Source: Fallopia convolvulus (taxonomy: Eukaryota > Streptophyta > Magnoliopsida > Caryophyllales > Polygonaceae). From it: DNA of 64,000 nt. How positions within the stretch are numbered: position 1 is the stretch's first letter; each line of letters begins with the position of its first letter. Below, one piece after another: positions 44,461 to 56,200 of the stretch. Both the position numbers and the translations under genes were made by a program. The DNA is taken from assembly GCA_964016875.1 (NCBI GenBank), contig OZ024733.1, positions 2,523,484 to 2,587,483 of the forward strand, given 5' to 3'. The notes beneath the pieces are model-generated. The model was not told the DNA's origin. It made no database searches and saw only the letters and a program-made list of their open reading frames with translations.

Positions 44461-45660
44461 TTCCCAACCGTAGGGATATCACACATGTCACATGCATTTT
44501 TGAAGTTTATGAGTCGTTCGAATCGGTTGCGGTGTGGGATTGCACCCCCTTGTTTTTCCTCTAGGTATTGAATTTCATTGAGGTCACCCATTATGATGCA
44601 GGGGAGGTTGCACGTTTGGATGAATTCAGACAGTCTTGTCCAGAAGAGTTCTTTTTCTTGTGCCTTTGGCGGGGCTTACGCAAAAATGATGATCATTTCA
44701 TTATTGATTTCAGGTTTGTATAGCGGATTCCGATAAATTGACTATCTTTATGGATAGTGTACAATGACTCATTCAAAAGTTGTGAGCCCTTCCAGAGGAC
44801 GGAAATACCGCCTGAGAGGCTAGTAGTCGGGATAAATTCCAAATAATCAAAACCCGCTTTTTGCCAATTTTTAGAATCAGGGGGTTCCTGAGCTTTTGTT
44901 TCCACAAGTGCTATTAAATTAATATGTTCCAAGCGGCACAACGAATTTATTTCAGTCCAAAAAGACTTACGCTTGATGCCCCTGCACTTCAACATACAAA
45001 GCTTCATAGGATAACCAATGTTGGGTGGGTTTTGCCCCGTGGTGGGTAGTGTTCCAAGGATGAATGGTTTTATTTTATTATATTGATGTCTTGCAATGCC
45101 ATTTTTTATTTTGGTTTCCCTTATGCACGTTGCAGCGGTAAATTTATTTTTCGATATAAGACAATGATCGTAATTGTCAGTAAATGTCTTAAAAACGTCA
45201 GGTTGAGACACCGCGATTTTTATGAGCCTGGTTAGGGTTTTAAGGTTATTTATTGTGGTTAGGTTAGAACCTAAGGTGGTTGTACCAACCATGCCAAGGA
45301 TGTAAGACATGATCAAGTGCCACCAACAATTTGGAACCGGGCTTGCAGCCGGTTTACGACTGGGCCATAAGGATTGAACTTTGGCCAAGAGGTTGTGGCA
45401 CACAGAGTGATCCAAGACCCCCAAGTAGGGTTCAGCAAGCCCAGACAGGTGAAGCCGCCATAGGGCATCAACACAACACACCGAATCGATTTTAATTTTC
45501 GACAATCTGCTTTCAAGAGGATGTTGGTTTGGTGTTTGGATTTCATTGTTATGATTTTGTAGGTTGGGTAATTTTTTGCTACCTCCACTAATGAAGGCTG
45601 GCTTGCGGGATTAGGAAAGTTGTTTTTGGTCTCGGCTATAATACCGGAGAAGTTAAAGTA
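44461..45660 (-). mobile_element. LINE C, endonuclease and upstream part
   Basis: Minus strand from about 45008: MKLCMLKCRGIKRKSFWTEI, then INLIALVETKAQEP, TTSLSGGISVLWKGS and IHKDSQFIGIRYT, the N-terminal apurinic-type endonuclease of plant LINEs, with the first catalytic residues degraded. Further upstream (45010-45660) is a charged, non-globular sequence (LYFNFSGIIAETKNNFPNP) that may be the end of ORF1. It continues past the Cassandra element into 43946. Confidence 0.8.
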
Positions 45661-45711
45661 GAGCAAGATGTAGTAAGATAGGATGAAAGACTAGAACCCT
45701 AGACCAAGAGA

Positions 45712-46016
45712 GTAGTTGGAGGAGGTATACGTTCCACACAAGTGGGCAAAACCATTTAAATGGCCAACGCTTAGGCAAGACTTGGACAAGTAATTGAATC
45801 GGCAGTGTTGGTGAGCCTGCGAAGTGCACTGAATAATTTTCCACCAACCAACTGGTTTTGCCCACTTGTGTGGAACGTATACCTCCTCCAACTGGTTTTG
45901 CCCACTTGTGTGGAACATATACCTCCTCCAACGCTTAGGCAAGACTTGGGCAAGTAATTGAATCGGCAGCGTTGGTGAGTCTGGGAAGTGCATCACATAA
46001 TTTCCACCAACCAACT
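45712..46016. repeat. Snap-back cluster of direct and inverted repeats
   Basis: A 39-bp block (GTTGGAGGAGGTATACGTTC...GGGCAAAACC) at 45713 is followed by two tandem inverted copies at 45858-45935. An 85-bp block starting AACGCTTAGGCAAGACTTGG occurs directly at 45768 and 45931. The whole can fold into a long hairpin. It lies just upstream of LINE C. Confidence 0.8.
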
Positions 46017-46020
46017 AGAA

Positions 46021-47715
46021 TCGAAGCTTCGCGCATGCTCGCTTACCCTAATGACGTCCCCCGCAGCCGCCTCACCACCTCCACCCAGGAAATCGCATCG
46101 GATTCGGGGTAAGCCCCCATACGCTCCTCGGGATAGATTGATTGGGCTTAGATGCATTTCCCACCATAGACTTATGGCTTTTGGTTTCATATTGAATTCA
46201 TTTGGGTGTGCAAGAATTGGCGCTTCAGAACGGTCGTCGGAGAGACCCGTCGTCGACCCAACCCTCTTCAACTTGGAATGATATACTTTTGTAATTTTAT
46301 TTTTTGAGACTGGGGAAACCTGAAACTTGATCCCATGGAGTTGTAATGGATTTGATTTGTGTTTGAGATTGTGTTTGAGCGCGGGTTAGGGCGGATCGAT
46401 GGAGGCAACGACATGGTTGCTGCTAGGGTTCTAACCAGAAGGAAGGCGAGAAGATAAGCGCGTTTAGGCGCGTTGATTTTGAGCATTTTTGAGGTTTTTC
46501 CTTTTTTAACTTCTTTGATCAAGAATCTTTGAAGATCACTTTCCTTTCATTTTTTTCTTTTCATTTTTTTTCGGTGCATGCTTAGCACTTAGCTTTTTTT
46601 ACTCAACCTTCAAACCACATTCCTTTTTCTCTTTTTTTTGGGCTTTAAGAAACATTGTTCCCTTCCTCGTCATCATGAATGGAATGAAAAGGCTGGTTTG
46701 GATACGGGGATTGGAAGACAAATAGCACATTCAAACAAACAAACCATGGTAAGGAACATTTAGTAGTCCAGGTAATTAAGTCTCGTTGGGGGGTTATGGA
46801 AACAATCAAGCTGATAGGAAACGTTTATCTGGACATGGCTTAGGACATCTATACGGCCAATTATCATATTGGCTTGTAATGAGGGTTAACATAGATCAAG
46901 TTGGTCGTTTTGGGCTAAAAAGAAGTGCTTTATGCTTATGCTACTATTCCTTGACATTTATAGAAATTTTATGCATGCTAAAAGAATGTGCACTTCACCA
47001 AGAAGTTAGGATCACTAGGGGCACCTTGTTCACAATTGGCTTGATGTCAAAGTTCAATGGCTGAAAAAGTGAGTTGGGAATATCATCTGCGTTGGCCACT
47101 TTGTCGGAGTGGTCAACTTGCATGATGTCGCCGACTTGGGTAGCCGTTCCCACCAAGTCGACAATGGTTGTCTTCTCCTCCAGTTTAGTTCCTTCCTTTG
47201 ATTCTTGGGTCTCCATTGCAACAATGAATTAAACCACATCCTGGATAGAATCAAACTCCCCATGCATGTCCTCGATTCTAGTATAGAGGATTTTGTGAAG
47301 CGATTTCCATCTTAATATCCTTTCTTTCCTCTGATTTCTCTTCTGAAATATGGTTATTTTTTGGAGAATTGGGAGTTGGAGAAGAAAGAGAGTTTTCTTG
47401 GGAGAAATCTGTGGGGTTTTGTTCTATTTGTGGTGGATTCGAAGAGGATTCTTGAGTTTTGGGGGCTTTAAGCAGGAGGAAGGGTTGTGTTTGGTCCAGA
47501 GTTGGGTTTTGGGTGGTCGGAGCGGGATTCTAGGCGGCCTTGTTAAAGGTGGCTTAAAGCATAGCCAAGTTTTGAGTATCAACAACCTTGTCGAGCTTGA
47601 GAGTGAGAGCGAGGGTTCATGGTGATGCATTGCCACAAAGAGGGGATGAAGGGTTAGGGTTAGGGTTTGAAGTCATGGATGGATTTTGAGAAGCTTTCAA
47701 AGAGAATCGGATGAG
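46021..47715. other. Unassigned; possible decayed LINE ORF1 on the minus strand
   Basis: 46021-47000 has no recognisable gene. On the minus strand, 47000-47700 gives a coding-like stretch with EDMHGEFDSIQDVV, then METQESKEGTKLEEKTTIVD and PLNFDIKPIV, with a proline/serine-rich part before it. It would be in the right orientation to be ORF1 of LINE C, but the match is not strong. Confidence 0.35.
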
Positions 47716-47720
47716 GGAGG

Positions 47721-47771
<51 letters not shown>
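47716..47771. repeat. (GA)n microsatellite
   Basis: GAGGGAGGGAGGGA followed by about 20 perfect GA repeats. Confidence 0.95.
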
Positions 47772-47773
<2 letters not shown>

Positions 47774-49670
47774 GGTATATGCAAGAGTGAAAGAGAGAGT
47801 ACGGACCTGTTTCTCAAAACCTCTTCCGCATTTAATCTTGAGTGTATCTGATATTATGGCAAATGGATCTCTTAAAGATAGGCTTGATTGAACCAAAAAA
47901 AGCAACAGATCTTTTTCCTTAAAAATTTCAAAATATAAAAAGATGTCGTTGTAGAAAGTTGTTTTTTTCATTCTCTCAGGTCAAAGTTCTCCACATGTAC
48001 TAAGTTACACATAGTTCTTCACATAGACGAAGTTTCCCACATTTGTCACTACTCTTTAACTTCTCTCAAGTTGTCAACATCAATAGAAAGAAAATGCACC
48101 TACTTCTTTGGGGTGTTGCACTGAGGATGCCAAAGAGAACCATAGGAAAATATATTTATTGTGGATTTCATGATGCATTTAAATTAATACTCAAGAAGCA
48201 AGAGTTTAGAGACAGAAAGATATGCATAGTCACTAGAATTATCATCACAAACATTATTGATATAAATAATATACAATCATTAAGAGTAAGAATTGTCACC
48301 GCTACATGTAATCCCATCAAAATTAAAGGAATAATTCCTTAAATACTATCATCATAAACATATTTGGACTATATAACATATATTATCATAAAAATTGTAT
48401 AATCGCATATCACTGACACACTTAATTATTAAAATATATAATGTCATCAAGATTATAATCACTAATATATAGTGTTATCAAAAAAAAATTGTCATCAATA
48501 TTGTCATTCAATCAGCGATGTCATCACTAATATACTCAAAAACTGAACTTTATAGAGTGTCAACACGACTACAAGGGTGTCATAAAAAACATAATTGTCA
48601 TCAACACAATCATTCAATGAGTACCGTCATCACTAATGTAGTCATTCACAACTACAACAATGTCATCAAAAACTGAACTTTATAGATTGTCATCACAACT
48701 ACAACAACGTCATCATCGATCAATTGTCATAAAAATCATAACTCTCATTTAAAAGAAAATATACTATTCTCATTTCATAAACAATGTAAGAACTAATAAT
48801 TATACACCATAACAAAATTTCATAAAACAAAACAACAAAAACCTAAACCTAAACCAAACCAAGCAGTACAACACAAAATCGAAAAAAAAACAAACATGAA
48901 ACTGAAGCAAAACACTTTCAAAAGCATGAACTTCAACATAATAACCTAAACCTAAAACCAAATCAAACATTAAAACACAAAATCCACCAAAATCGAATAT
49001 GAAATTGGAGCAAAACACTTTATGACACGAATTTCGCGAAAATAAAGCAAAAAACAAAGACGATGAAGAAACTAATTGCAAGAGGAACATGAAGCGAACG
49101 AAGTATCAATATTGTAACTTCAAATCTCCAACAAACGAACGGCGAAAAATAAACTACACACGAGCAATGATATCGGCGAAAAGCAACTTCAAACCACGAA
49201 AAACAATTTCGAAAACCACCAAAAACGAACGATTCTTTGCATGTGCGCAATGGAGAAAAACAAGGAAACGAGAAAGCGTACACGCACGCGGGAGAGGGGT
49301 ACAATTTTAGCTTATGTGTACAAACTTGTTATGTAACTAATTTAATGCATTATGAATGGTAACGGGCAATATCATGTGTTGTTATTTTTTTTGGTGCAAA
49401 TCTCTCAATAATTTATATATGTTTGATTTTAAATATTTTGTTTTGTTTTTGTATACATTTAATTTTGATATTTCATAATGGAATTATTTAATATGTTTCA
49501 TTTAAAAAAAAGCAAACACAAAATATAGACTTGTCTCATCCAATGAAAAGGTTAGCACGCTAGTTATTACAATAATGATACTAAATAATAGTAACAATAA
49601 CATCAATGACAATAAGCAGCAACAACATTAATAGTCGAACACATGCTCACAACAGACATACTAAGAGCAC
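47772..49670. other. AT-rich intergenic with degenerate GTCATCA repeats and a duplication
   Basis: No gene supported. 48460-48760 is full of TGTCATCA/ATCACAAC motifs; AAAAACTGAACTTTATAGA is repeated at 48537 and 48670 with a 133-bp period. AACCTAAACCTAAA and CAAAACACTTT are duplicated at 48840 and 48950, 110 bp apart. Confidence 0.6.
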
Positions 49671-49987
49671 CGCCATTTGGTCCCTCAACTTGAGTCCCTA
49701 GTAAAAAATATATATATATATAATTATGAAAGACGTCCCTTTTGAGAAGTACTTTGAGGGACATTTTCTCAAAAAATCATCATCATCATCATCATTGACC
49801 CAGTGAGGCTCCACTAGAGCGGAATCCGGGGGTCAAGATGGGGGTACTCCAAGAAAATTTAAAATCCAACTATGTGACAATAATAACTGAATTTAGTTAT
49901 AGAATGCATCAAAATTGACTAAATCCATCTCGAAGGCAGTGTATAAAAGCCAATGAACATGAGGATGCACCCTAAATGGAGATGCTC
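49671..49987. mobile_element. MITE (Harbinger-like) containing a SINE-like repeat
   Basis: Ends GAGCACCGCCATTT and AAATGGAGATGCTC are imperfect inverted repeats, flanked by TAA on both sides as for PIF/Harbinger. Inside, 49775-49920 carries (CATCAT)n, GACCCAGTGAGGCTCC, GGGGGTCAAGATGGGGGTAC and GTGACAATAATAACTGAATT, the same repeat as in the ATG27-like introns. It lies about 260 bp beyond the stop codon of the NERD-like gene. Confidence 0.7.
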
Positions 49988-50247
49988 TAACCGTCGGAAA
50001 AATGGAATGACTACAATTGAACCACTCGTATTATCGAATTACAAAAATGCGAAGGGTGCAACAAGAAAATCGAAACAATCAAAATGACTTGGAGATCCGA
50101 CGCATTACAGCGAACCGTGGTAAATGATTTGATTTATTAAACAGCAATTATACATCCCCGATACAACAATTACAATCTACGGAAAATTTGTTACTTTTTC
50201 CCTTCCACTTGGTACAAATTAGGAAGGGGCGTGGAAAATCCAAACAA

Positions 50248-53200
50248 TCAAGGGTGCAAATAGTTACATGATGCTCCCTTCCTACAATATCCACTCTCGT
50301 AAAATTTACACACACGCTGTCCCCTGTGCGGGGGCGGCGGTGGCGCCATCACCGGCCTTGACCCTCCACCTCCACCAACAACACCGGCATTAAAAGACGA
50401 CTGTCGGTGCCACGTCGGCCTTCCCCCCTTAACAAAACCCGAGTCTACACTCTGAATGTGATGATTGTAATTCCTATCCTTTTGCCCAGAAGAATGCCTC
50501 CCTCCACCACCATGATATCTTCCTCGGTTCCCCTGCGTGTTATTCCGATGCACGCTCGGTTTTGTGTTGTCTTTTGCTGCCACTCTTCTGGTAATGTCTG
50601 GATTAGGGTTGGATGATGGCGGTGCCGGTTTTGGATGGGATGGCATTTCTAGAGTTGGCTTCATCTCTCGCTCCTCTGTTGGACTTGCGGACGCTTCTAC
50701 TTTGGACAACTGTGGTTGGGGCGGTGGGGGCTCTTGACTTGTTGGACCCACATCACCTTTCTCTTCAGGGCTTGCAGAAGAATGCAGGTTTCTAGCAGGT
50801 GGTGGTGGTGGTGGCCGCGATGATGGTTCGGGATTATGATCTTGATGAACAAATTCTTGATTTAAAGTGTTAGAGACGTTATCCAGTGAATGCGACGGTA
50901 CAGGCATACTAGTTAGAGAAAGAAAATCCTGGTGAGCAGCAGAAGAAGCAAAATCTAGCTTCACAGGTGCTGGTTCGGTTATTACTGTAGGTGGCTGAGA
51001 ATCGAACTGTACATCACAGGAGGTGCTCCACGAATCGTGCTTTCCACGACTCAATCCCACGAGTCGACTAAAGCAATCATGGCTAGGAGAATCTATTGAG
51101 TCATCTCCAAAGTCCATATGTGGATTAGGAGACGGAATGCCGTGAAGTGATTCCAAAGCTTCCACTTCCGTTAACAGATCTGAAACAGACTCGTCTCCCA
51201 AAGTACTCAGCTCTATCGGTCCATCTGCCCAACTCCAATTGATTCCTATATCTTGACAGGTGGCATTTGAAGTCAGACAATGTTCACTGCTCTGGTTCGC
51301 TGAGCTAACTGGTACAGAAAATTCAAGTCCCCTTGAAAGAACATTCCAAGTGGTGCACTGATCTTGCTCTGGCAAATATGAAGTGCTACCAGACTCTTTG
51401 GATTCAGTTACCTGAGTTTTGGTCTCTGCGTTGTTCAAATCTGGTATTTGAGTTGGCAGATCAAACAAGTTATTGATTTGCTCCAGATCAATTGCAGTGA
51501 CTTGCTGGTGCTGGCTATGCTCCTCAACCTTAGCGTCTACCTTATTTTCTTCAGCTTGCACTTTGATTTTCTCATGATTCATCTCTGGCTTGATTATCTG
51601 ATTAGGCTGAACCGGATCAAGTCCACCAGTGGACATACTTGGGCTAGAACTTGACTTGTGACTGGAAATACTTGGAGCAGAGAGCTGATGTACAGGTTCA
51701 ACATCCAAACACTTGAAATCATCATTTTCATCCTTGGGTGTCGGACTAGGTAGATCAAAAGAAAACTCTGGCTTATGATTTTGATTCAAGCTTGCAAATT
51801 CTACATCTCTAGAAGCGGGAGATGCATTAGAAACCTCTTGACCAGGAGAACTCGCCACGTGAGCAGATTTCTGATTTTCTTCAGGAGACAACTGTTGGTT
51901 TTTATCATCAGAACACTTCGTTACATCTGTCAAGTCTGTTTTACAACCATCATTGAATTTATCACTTGTATTAATGCTCGGTTGTCCAAGATTTGTACAG
52001 TCAGATACAGATCTTGCTTCATGGGACTCCAAACCATTAGACTGAAACGGATGCTCTTTGCCACATTGATTTGACAGTAGATCATCCAAAAGCATGGATT
52101 TATCCTGGTTTTCATCTATCCTCCATACTCTAAGATCAATCGGAAAGTACCCGCTTGAATTCCACTTGCGAAGCTGCAAAATGCAAAAAGGTCCTTGAAC
52201 TTTACCTGATGGGTCCCGGTAATGCCAAATCTTTTGAAGCTCAAAATTCTCTAGGGACGGCGCCAACCAAGAGGAAGAAGTGACTGAAGCATCAATAGCA
52301 TCCCGGGGATCATGTTTATTAGTTATATGGGATGGATCAACTTGATTTCTTAATTCTTCAAGGATTCTAGCTGCATCTGTTTCAAGTTCCAGGGAAGATT
52401 GACTACTCTCAACAGGAGCAATATCTTCCTCTTTGCTTAGTTGTGGTGGTCTAATAGATGCATTTCTCTTACATTCCCAATTGGATGATGAACTTCTAAG
52501 CAGCTTGATCCTGGTATTATATGGTTCTGCACTCCTTGAAATAGAGTTGGAATGTACTGGTGTTGTGTTTCCATCTGCATTCATTACATATATAAGGTTC
52601 ACATACTAAGATGAACAAACTGGAAAACAACCACACACAACTCTTGGTCCAAGGTACCTTGCTTGGTATCTGATTGCTCAGAATCTTCATCAGATTGGTA
52701 AACTGGATCCATCCTTGGATCAGCATGCACTTCCGGTATTTTACGCATCCTGCGCTGGCGTTCCTCAGGTGACTTGAGGAGATCCAATTTCTCTACACAT
52801 TCTCTGAGCGTAAAAATTGGTCAAGGAAAGGAAAAAAAACACACCCAATGCTTCTTGGTAAAACTTACAGATGAGAGCACTAATACATATTAACAGGCAA
52901 AATAAGATATTGACAAATCAGCAGCGAAAACTAGGACAATAAAAGGCATTTCACAGAACCAAGTAACCCTACAATTGGTCAAAACTAAGTTTTGCTGAAA
53001 GTTATTTATCAATATAAACCACTTCTCATCCCTTTAGTAAAGTATTCTATCACAAAACTCAACAAGCAATCAGATGTGTCTACCAAACAATGTAGAGATT
53101 GCAGATACCAAGCTCTAGAGAGGTCCTCTTTTATTGTCCTGAATAAAATACCAGTCCATCATTCTCTAGAATTCATAATGCATGTTTTTCTTCAATCCTT

Positions 53201-56200
53201 ACGTTCCAAAAGCCATAGTCAATGGAAACTTATTTACTAGTCATGGTAAAAAAAAATACAAGGAAGCATTCTTGAGTAAATACAGCAAATATTCTTAAGC
53301 AACAATGTAATAAGTAAAGAAGGATATTCTTTTCGGTGTCCCATTTCACTGGCTCGATCACGGAGATGATTGAGCTTCAAAACCTCTGTTTCAAGAACCT
53401 GTAAGAGAAAGAAGTCAAACCACTGTAACAGAGAACACCCAAACAAAATTAGAAAATTGCAAGTCTTTGAAATACTAAATCTAAAAGACCCATTAACTAG
53501 TTTATAACTCTCTCAGGTAATTTTATTTTGAAGAGCTGTTGACATTAACGAATGTATTATATTCATGTTAGGTGGACTGAAAACTGTTATCCTCCAAAAT
53601 CAGGAGAATAGGATATTTTTTACCTAGTATTTTCTTTGATTGCTTCCTTTTTTTAGGTGAGTATTTTTTGCTCTCTTTTTTATTCTTGTTCTCTTTATTT
53701 AAATACTGTATGTACTGCTTATTAAATTATCAGAGAAATAAGAGAAATTCTTCTCTGTGTTCATTAACTTTTTCTCCTCAACACATACAAAAACTTCCAT
53801 ACTATTACACTTACATCTTTAATTCTCAGTTCTTGAAGTGCAACTGCTTTATCATGAACCTCACCCTGTAAAACAAAAAAAGAGTTCTCAAAAGATGTCA
53901 CTTGGTACATAACATACGGATAGAAGATTAATAACTTACCACTGTCAGCCTCTCCACTAGTCCACATTTTATGCTCTGTCGTAAGCGTCTGCACTCATCC
54001 TAGTAGTACGATGGAACATTAATAAAGCACAGCATTGGAGCATGTATAAAAATACAAATGATCAATATTAGACAGTCAAGGGAAGGCAGTGCATGTCTTT
54101 AAAAAGTTCACCTCAGGGATTTCACAGGGAAATAATGAAGGATACACAATAATTTGGGTTTGCAGAATCATTTCATTCTACATAGGTTAATAATCTTACA
54201 GTATGATATCAAAATGTCATCACTAACTATCTGTGATATAAAGAGTATACTAAAATAGCAAGATATGATTCTAAATCTACCCTATTCACAAGAAACAAAG
54301 CATAAACAGAAAGCAAAGATAGTCAAAAACATTAGGTAGAAAAGTACATAATCTGTACAAAGAAAAAGCTATCTATACACAAAAATCTTAATTTGAAATT
54401 GAATTAATCACCTCAGAGAAATCTTGATTTGAAATTGTGTCAATTCTGACATCCTCTATTTTGTCAAGATTCAATATTTTAATAATAATATGCACTGTCT
54501 TATCTCCAATCTTATAAGGTTCAGCTGCCTTGCCAGTACCTAAAAACAATTTTTTTAACAGCCACAGTTTAGCAAAATATGTGTCATTCAATTAGCAGGG
54601 ACAAATAAGCATTTATTATTTGTACATACCTACAACACGAACCAGCCGATACAGTTCTTGCTTTAGATCATTACCAGATATTCGAATCCGAACAATGGAG
54701 CCAACTACTTTATCATGAAACTTTCCATCATCTTCCATAAGGTTCTCCATTAAACTCCTCTTCAAATATATCAAACTCATGTTGTGAACATCAATTGCAG
54801 CAAAATTATCCAGATTAATTTGTCTCTCTCTATCATCAACTTTTTTACGAGTCTGTCTCTTCCTCTCTCTCACAATACTATGCATTTCCTCACTGCATTC
54901 TTCAACCTTCATCTGATTGTCAGACGAATCAATAGCTGCAGCATGAACCACACTACTTGCACAAGAACCATCTTTGAAGTGATACTCAAGCAACTTTAGC
55001 ATTTCAAAATGACCTACTCGTGCTTTACCAAATAAAATTTCCAATCTCTTATCACAAATTATTTGGCATTTCCGACGAGGATCACGTAGTTTGTTTTTCC
55101 TTATATACTCCAGCAGTAAGGCCTGGACATCAAAGTGAGTTAATTTTGATGTATCGCCATTTTTGACATGTGCAACAAATTCCAAGAGCTCTTGCGATCC
55201 CCATTCTGCAACACCTTCCAGCAACTCATCAGTGATTATTCTTTCACGGGAGTTATTCTGCAACGGTGGCTGCTTCCTAGTCTTCCTTCTTTTAGAAACA
55301 TTTGTATCTACCTGGTTATTTTGTATCTCTACTGGACCAGCTGTACTACTCAACTCTACAGTTCTATTGACACAATTATTCTGCGATTCCTTTGAAGAGT
55401 TATTTACATGATTCAAAACAAGGCCTTTCCATGGGTTTGCAGCTTGATTTAACTCATCCAATGTCAGAGATTCCTTCTCTTTCAAATAAACCCAGTATAC
55501 TTTAAAGAGATATTCCCAGCTAGTTGTGTCATCAAAATCTACATGACCCTGCTGAAAACATGCAAATGAGAAAATGCCCCAAATATACAACATTTAGATA
55601 TACCAATTTTCTAAGGAAACCCAAAACGGATATCAAAGCATGGACTAAATACAATTTGCAAGCAAACACGCATCTAATATAAAAGTGTTAATGAACAGAA
55701 GTAGAGAGAATTGGATTCAAACTACTTTATAACTTTATATGCATATGGAAATCTAAAAACCACCACTTGATATGCTCGCAAAGATTTGCAAGAGAAAAAC
55801 AGTACATATTTCATATTTAAGTGCAGTAAAATGTAACAAGATTCTCCTGAATTGTTTTTGATTATTGGTTGCTTCATCCAAATTGATATATTTGGCCAAA
55901 ACTTGCTTAGATGCCTTTCTGAATCCACATTGATATTCATACGATAAACTTTCATCAAAAGATATCAACAAGGTATAACTCATTATCTAATCACGTAGCA
56001 AATACTAGATAGCTAAGCTGGGGTGAAAAAGAGAAGAGATGAGGGTTATTTAGAATCTCATATAGGGCAGGTAACGAGTGTGGATTTTGGAGCAGCCCAA
56101 ATCACTCCAACTCCTATGCAGTAATTGAGTTCTCAAGAATCAGAATCCAACAGTAAATTTGGGTCTATCGGGCATACCCCTTTTCCCTTGGGCAGGGGTA

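Noticed and set aside
46021..46281. Small gene with overlapping ORFs of about 95 aa on both strands
   Set aside because: No motif, no start context and no splice structure; overlapping frames on opposite strands are expected in a GC-richer stretch.
48838..48856. Telomere-like repeat (AACCTAAACCTAAACC)
   Set aside because: The plant telomere unit is CCCTAAA. This is CCTAAA with only two to three units, and the surrounding 110-bp block is duplicated as a whole.
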